A stretch of DNA of 9,223 bases from assembly GCA_016207585.1 (NCBI GenBank), contig JACQPI010000008.1, positions 1 through 9,223 on the forward strand. The letters are read 5' to 3'. Position 1 is the stretch's first letter. Each line of letters begins with the position of its first letter. The stretch comes from Elusimicrobiota bacterium (GTDB taxonomy: Bacteria > Elusimicrobiota > Elusimicrobia > UBA1565 > JACRDR01). Positions 6,594-9,223 of this stretch are shown piece by piece. The notes beneath the pieces are model-generated. The model ran no database searches and was not told the origin of the DNA. It saw only the letters and a list, made by a program, of their open reading frames with translations. Made by a program: the position numbers and the translations under genes.

Positions 6594-7358
6594 TCAATTC
6601 AACGGCCAAATATCCCGGCCGCTCCGGTACATGATATACAATCCGATGGCCAGGCTGACAGCCCCGGAACCGGATACGAGCCACCGCTCGGCGCGCCACC
6701 GGGCGAGCGCCCGGAGCATCCCCCATTCCATCAGGGCCGAGAGCGCCACCATCCCGACCAAAGTCCCGAGTCCAAAAACCGCCAAGTAGGCCAGCCCCGC
6801 CCGCGGCTCCGGGATCGCGGCCGGCACCATCAAGGCGATCGCGCTCGACCCGGCGAGCCCGTGGACGACGCCCACCGAAAACGACCTCAGCCCCAAGCGC
6901 CCGTCGATTCGGGTCCGCAGCGCCTCCAACGCGGGGCTATGCGCATGGGGGTGGACGTGCGCCGCTTCGCCGCCATGGGAACCGTCCCCCCCGACATGAT
7001 GCCGGTGTCGAGGATCCCCATGGGCATGCTCGTGCGAGTGCTCCCGAGCGCCTCCGGCTCCCGCCAAGAAACTTCGAAGGTTCGCGACGCCCAACGCGAC
7101 AAGCATCATCCCGACGACCAGTTCCAGGCCCGACTCCAGTGTCGGAGGAACCGTCCATTTGAGGAGGATCACCGGCGCGCCGGCGATAAAGACGGTCGCC
7201 GTGTGGCCCAGGCCCCAGCACGCCCCCAGGAGCCACGAGGAGCCGAACCTCCGGCCGCGCGACACGAACGTCGAGACCGCGACGATATGGTCCGGGTCCA
7301 TCGCGTGCCGCAGCCCCAGGACGAATCCGAGCGTGACGGCCAGTCCGAGCGAGGTCAT
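6594..7358 (-). CDS. Nickel/cobalt transporter, NiCoT/NicO-like, with histidine-rich loop
   Basis: An inner-membrane permease of 254 residues with about six hydrophobic segments (roughly 3-17, 40-62, 78-100, 160-180, 186-210 and 226-244). Helix 1 runs into LGLRHAMDPDHI, which carries the H-x-x-x-D-H type metal signature of nickel/cobalt transporters (His18, Asp21, Asp23, His24), and a GHT motif follows at 51-53. Between the third and fourth segments is a histidine-rich hydrophilic loop (about 105-140) with twelve histidines, probably for metal capture. Ni2+ and Co2+ cannot be told apart. The B12-dependent mutase gene nearby makes cobalt attractive, but it lies in another unit. The ATG at 7358 has no Shine-Dalgarno. 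A TACACT box preceded by TG (TGCTACACT) lies 12 bases upstream and might be an extended -10. The 111-base gap upstream suggests its own promoter, and I see no riboswitch there. Confidence 0.82.
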   Translation of the reverse strand: MTSLGLAVTLGFVLGLRHAMDPDHIVAVSTFVSRGRRFGSSWLLGACWGLGHTATVFIAGAPVILLKWTVPPTLESGLELVVGMMLVALGVANLRSFLAGAGGAREHSHEHAHGDPRHRHHVGGDGSHGGEAAHVHPHAHSPALEALRTRIDGRLGLRSFSVGVVHGLAGSSAIALMVPAAIPEPRAGLAYLAVFGLGTLVGMVALSALMEWGMLRALARWRAERWLVSGSGAVSLAIGLYIMYRSGRDIWPLN

Positions 7359-7469
7359 TTTTACGTCTGAGAGTGTAGCATTTAATCCCGCATAGCCGAG
7401 ATATCACCATGATTCCAACGCATATTGCGCTATTTCTTAAGGTAGCGTATTGAGGCCGGACACATTCTG

Positions 7470-7871
7470 TTACCTCCTCGAGTAGCGTCGTCGGCGCGGG
7501 ATCAATCCTAGGTCCGCCAGATCATGAGTCCGCCGCCACAATTTTTCAGCACTCAGGTGAGCAAGGGGCAAGACAAGCAACTCGCAACCGAATCCCATGA
7601 ACAATCGACGAAGCGTGTTGAGCCGCACATCCTGCCCGTTTTCGATCTTGGCCACCTTGGAATGGGGCAGTCCGGCCAGAAGCGCCAGCTGCCGCTGCGT
7701 CATGTCGAAACGTCGTCTGAGCGCTCGCGACACCCGACCGATGGAAAGCGATCGCCATTCGGGCGGCAACGTTCGGGCTTGGCGCAAGGCTAGTTCAATG
7801 GGGTCCGGGGGCAATGACTTAAGCAGGCGGCCGAGTTTCGCCACGGCCTGAATATCCTTGGAATGATCCAT
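7470..7871 (-). CDS. XRE-family helix-turn-helix regulator, antitoxin-like / mobile mystery protein A-like
   Basis: A basic DNA-binding protein of 133 residues. The Cro/C1-type HTH lies at about residues 46-98: MTQRQLALLAGL (57-68) is helix 2, PHSKVAKIENG (69-79) the recognition helix, and NTLRRLFMGFGCELLVLPL (85-103) the tail. The 'TLRR...GCEL' tail and a preceding PPEWRSL segment resemble mobile mystery protein A and HipB/HigA-type antitoxins, which usually repress their own promoter. No toxin partner is present: downstream comes the transporter after 111 bases, and upstream lies a divergent gene. It may be an orphan remnant or a simple local regulator. The very basic end (IPRRRRYSRR) could help DNA binding. 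The ATG at 7871 sits 5 bases after a TATACT box. The gene appears less GC-rich than its neighbours by eye, not counted, which could fit transfer. Confidence 0.75.
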   Translation of the reverse strand: MDHSKDIQAVAKLGRLLKSLPPDPIELALRQARTLPPEWRSLSIGRVSRALRRRFDMTQRQLALLAGLPHSKVAKIENGQDVRLNTLRRLFMGFGCELLVLPLAHLSAEKLWRRTHDLADLGLIPRRRRYSRR

Positions 7872-7876
7872 AATAG

Positions 7877-7882
7877 AGTATA
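7877..7882 (-). promoter_or_regulatory. -10 box of the XRE gene, possibly leaderless
   Basis: TATACT on the minus strand (five of six matches to TATAAT) ends 5 bases before the ATG at 7871. Transcription starting about 7 bases downstream would begin at or next to the A of the ATG. No convincing -35 is seen at 16-18 bases; GGAACT is at the 17-base position. No Shine-Dalgarno is present, consistent with a leaderless mRNA. Confidence 0.4.
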
Positions 7883-7901
7883 CGGACCAGGGCCGAAAAA
7901 G

Positions 7902-7922
7902 TTCCGCCTATTTTAACCGGAA
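7902..7922. promoter_or_regulatory. Inverted repeat in the divergent promoter region, possible XRE operator
   Basis: TTCCG (7902-7906) and CGGAA (7918-7922) form a short dyad separated by 11 AT-rich bases, 16 bases centre to centre. It lies between the divergent XRE and 160-residue genes, near the expected -35 of the XRE promoter. Spacing suits an HTH dimer, but five-base arms arise easily by chance. Confidence 0.25.
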
Positions 7923-7973
7923 TCGGGCGAGACACCACAAGAACACTCCACCCTCCGTCGATTTCCGATTTTG

Positions 7974-7979
7974 TAGAAT
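7974..7979 (+). promoter_or_regulatory. -10 box of the 160-residue gene, possibly leaderless
   Basis: TAGAAT (five of six matches) lies 8 bases before the ATG at 7988, in an AT-rich stretch. The expected -35 window (7951-7956) reads CCCTCC, so the promoter is weak or needs an activator. No Shine-Dalgarno is visible, so a near-leaderless mRNA is possible. Confidence 0.35.
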
Positions 7980-7987
7980 GACGCTTC

Positions 7988-8470
7988 ATGGTAACGATGG
8001 TTGCCGACCGTCTCGACCGATGGATATCCCGAAAACGAGCGGTCATCTGGATATTTGCATCAGGAATTCTGGTTGGGATATTCCTATGCTACTGCGCGCT
8101 TCGCTCCCCCGAAGCGATCGATTACTGGCGGGCCCGCGCGCCCCTTCGCGAACTGGCGAGAGAAGCGCGCCGCCACCGACTCGGATACGAAGATGTCGTG
8201 AAAAATCCGGGCGCCGCGACGGGACAGCCCGTCCGGTGGTTTCTCACGCATCCGGCGCGCGACCAATGGTTCTACAAAGGGAACGCCGGCATGCCGGTCC
8301 TATGGGATGGCGCGCCTCCCGATATGGTTGAGACGGGCCAGAGCGGCATGTCTCACGGAGAGACGGTCGTCGCGATCGTGGCGGGCGCAACGCCCCAAGG
8401 GGTGCTCCTTCGCGGCTATTCCAACTCTTATCGGCAAACGGTGGCATACGACTCGACCCTGGCTCGCTGA
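7988..8470 (+). CDS. Membrane-anchored protein of unknown function (160 residues)
   Basis: I do not recognise this protein. A short basic N-terminus (to about residue 17) is followed by one membrane segment (about 18-38, AVIWIFASGILVGIFLCYCAL). The remaining soluble part should face the periplasm by the positive-inside rule. After a basic helical linker (about 50-65) comes YEDVVKNPGAATGQPVRWFL (67-86), whose 'Y-d-v-kNP-...-G-pVrw' pattern recalls the start of small OB-fold domains. A beta-rich end follows (ETVVAIVAGATPQGVLLRGYS, 125-145). The OB idea is weak inference. The ATG at 7988 is the first in frame; the ATG at 7997 is an alternative three codons later. The glycosyltransferase gene starts 7 bases after its stop, so the two are probably cotranscribed and the protein may assist surface glycan assembly. 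Confidence 0.65.
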   Translation: MVTMVADRLDRWISRKRAVIWIFASGILVGIFLCYCALRSPEAIDYWRARAPLRELAREARRHRLGYEDVVKNPGAATGQPVRWFLTHPARDQWFYKGNAGMPVLWDGAPPDMVETGQSGMSHGETVVAIVAGATPQGVLLRGYSNSYRQTVAYDSTLAR

Positions 8471-8477
8471 CCTATCA

Positions 8478-9223
8478 ATGCCGACGCCTCCCCCGCTTTC
8501 CCCGCATCCCGAGACCACGCGCCGGATCGTCCTGCTATGGATCGGACGCCTGGGAGACCTGCTCGTCACGACACCTCTCCTCGGGGCCTTGCGGGCGCGA
8601 TTTCCTCAGGCGCGCATCGCCCTGGTAGTCGGGTCGAAGGGACGCGAAGCGGCCGAGTTGATCCAAAGCGTGGACGATATCTGGACCCTCGGCGCGGCGT
8701 GCGACCTCATGGCCCACGGGCGATTGCTGCGCAATCTCCGGGTGGAGCCCGCCGACCTCCTCATCGACCTCAATTCCGCCTATTCCAAGACCTCCGCGTT
8801 TTTGGCCAGGTTGGCCCGAGCCCGAGTCAAGCTGGCCTTTGATACCGGGCGCGGGATCCGAGCTCACACTCATCTATTGCCCGCCGCCGGCGAGCGCGAA
8901 CCGATGGCCGAGCGCTACGCCCGCATGGCCCGCGCGTTGGGGGCGGAGATCAAGGACTCGACGCCCCGCGTGAATATCCGAGGCCAAGACTTGGAGCTCG
9001 CCCGAGATCTCCTGCGCAGATTGGCCGCCCCCGCGAGGAATCCGGTCGGGACGGCTCGTGCGCGGGAGCGCTGGCTGGCGATCCATCCAGGCAACTTCAA
9101 AAAATTCGACAACCGCTGGCCCGAGGCCAACTTCATCGAGCTGACCGATCGGCTGGCCGCAGCGACGGACTCGGCCCGCGAACCGGGCTTCCCCGGCTGG
9201 CGAATCGTCTACTTGGCGGGTCC
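8478..9223 (+). CDS. Glycosyltransferase family 9 (heptosyltransferase-type), C-terminus cut off
   Basis: I translated the first 248 residues by hand from the ATG at 8478. RRIVLLWIGRLGDLLVTTPLLGALRARFP (about 15-43) is the N-terminal signature of GT9 enzymes, which transfer heptose or related sugars from nucleotide donors to lipid A/LPS core or similar glycans on the inner face of the inner membrane. The Rossmann domain continues through VDDIWTLG, PADLLIDLNSAYSKT and LAFDTGRG. AIHPGNFKKFDNRWPEANFIEL marks the start of the C-terminal donor-binding domain of the GT-B fold, usually 'HPG...KrWP...f'. The donor-binding residues lie past the edge. The protein opens with MPTPPPL, a proline triplet expected to need EF-P. 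The ATG lies 7 bases after the previous stop, with no Shine-Dalgarno; the next in-frame ATG falls well inside the conserved fold. Acceptor and sugar cannot be inferred. Confidence 0.88.
   Translation, partial: MPTPPPLSPHPETTRRIVLLWIGRLGDLLVTTPLLGALRARFPQARIALVVGSKGREAAELIQSVDDIWTLGAACDLMAHGRLLRNLRVEPADLLIDLNSAYSKTSAFLARLARARVKLAFDTGRGIRAHTHLLPAAGEREPMAERYARMARALGAEIKDSTPRVNIRGQDLELARDLLRRLAAPARNPVGTARARERWLAIHPGNFKKFDNRWPEANFIELTDRLAAATDSAREPGFPGWRIVYLAG

Noticed and set aside
7359..7469. Riboswitch (cobalamin or NiCo) or strong terminator upstream of the transporter
   Set aside because: At 111 bases a cobalamin riboswitch does not fit. I see no NiCo-type four-way helix or B12 box, and only a 5-base CGCTA/TAGCG stem without a T-run.
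7978..8331. Plus-strand frame of 117 residues starting at 7978
   Set aside because: It overlaps the 160-residue frame, is Arg/Pro-rich and lacks a credible membrane segment or domain. The 160-residue frame has a clear membrane helix and abuts the GT9 gene.
8535..9136. Minus-strand frames of 112, 70 and 73 residues under the GT9 gene
   Set aside because: Antisense shadows of a well-supported GT9 coding sequence.

Overview
This is a GC-rich bacterial chromosome segment. Nine protein genes lie on the minus strand (positions 1 to 7871), then a 116-base divergent intergenic region, then two genes on the plus strand to the right edge. Both outer genes are cut by the window. I see no rRNA, tRNA, CRISPR array, insertion sequence or phage gene. 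Together, the type IV pilus/type II secretion ATPase, the C-terminal PNPFRPS...WDGRNDAG...ATGTY domain on a secreted protease, the GT9 heptosyltransferase-type enzyme and the split methylmalonyl-CoA mutase suggest a diderm from an uncultured-rich phylum. Elusimicrobiota or a relative is my best guess, but it is weakly supported and I could not test it.

Reading in the minus-strand transcription direction, from right to left: an orphan XRE helix-turn-helix regulator (7470-7871); a nickel/cobalt transporter with a histidine-rich loop (6594-7358); then a tight cluster of elongation factor P (5993-6550), a secreted 203-residue protein of unknown function (5385-5996), a HAD phosphatase (4671-5375) and a secreted subtilisin-family protease (3031-4671). 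The last four genes are joined by a 4-base overlap, a 9-base gap and a 1-base overlap, so they are very likely cotranscribed. A 69-base gap follows, holding a small hairpin and a good sigma70-like promoter. It opens a second unit: a DUF192 protein (2623-2961), the catalytic subunit of methylmalonyl-CoA mutase (985-2601) and a PilB/GspE ATPase (1-995, truncated). The mutase and PilB genes overlap by 11 bases.

On the plus strand, a 160-residue membrane-anchored protein of unknown function (7988-8470) is followed after 7 bases by a glycosyltransferase family 9 gene (8478-9223, truncated), probably for cell-surface polysaccharide or LPS core.

Functionally the window mixes housekeeping and envelope roles. 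The cobalt/nickel transporter could feed cobalamin synthesis for the B12-dependent mutase, but they are in different units, so this is only inference. The most interesting points are: an elongation factor P whose modification-loop tip carries glutamine where the modified lysine or arginine normally sits; an exact 20-base palindrome in the signal-peptide region of the protease gene; a mutase gene wired to a pilus ATPase; and -10-like boxes so close to start codons that leaderless transcription is likely. I found no convincing new defence or mobile system.
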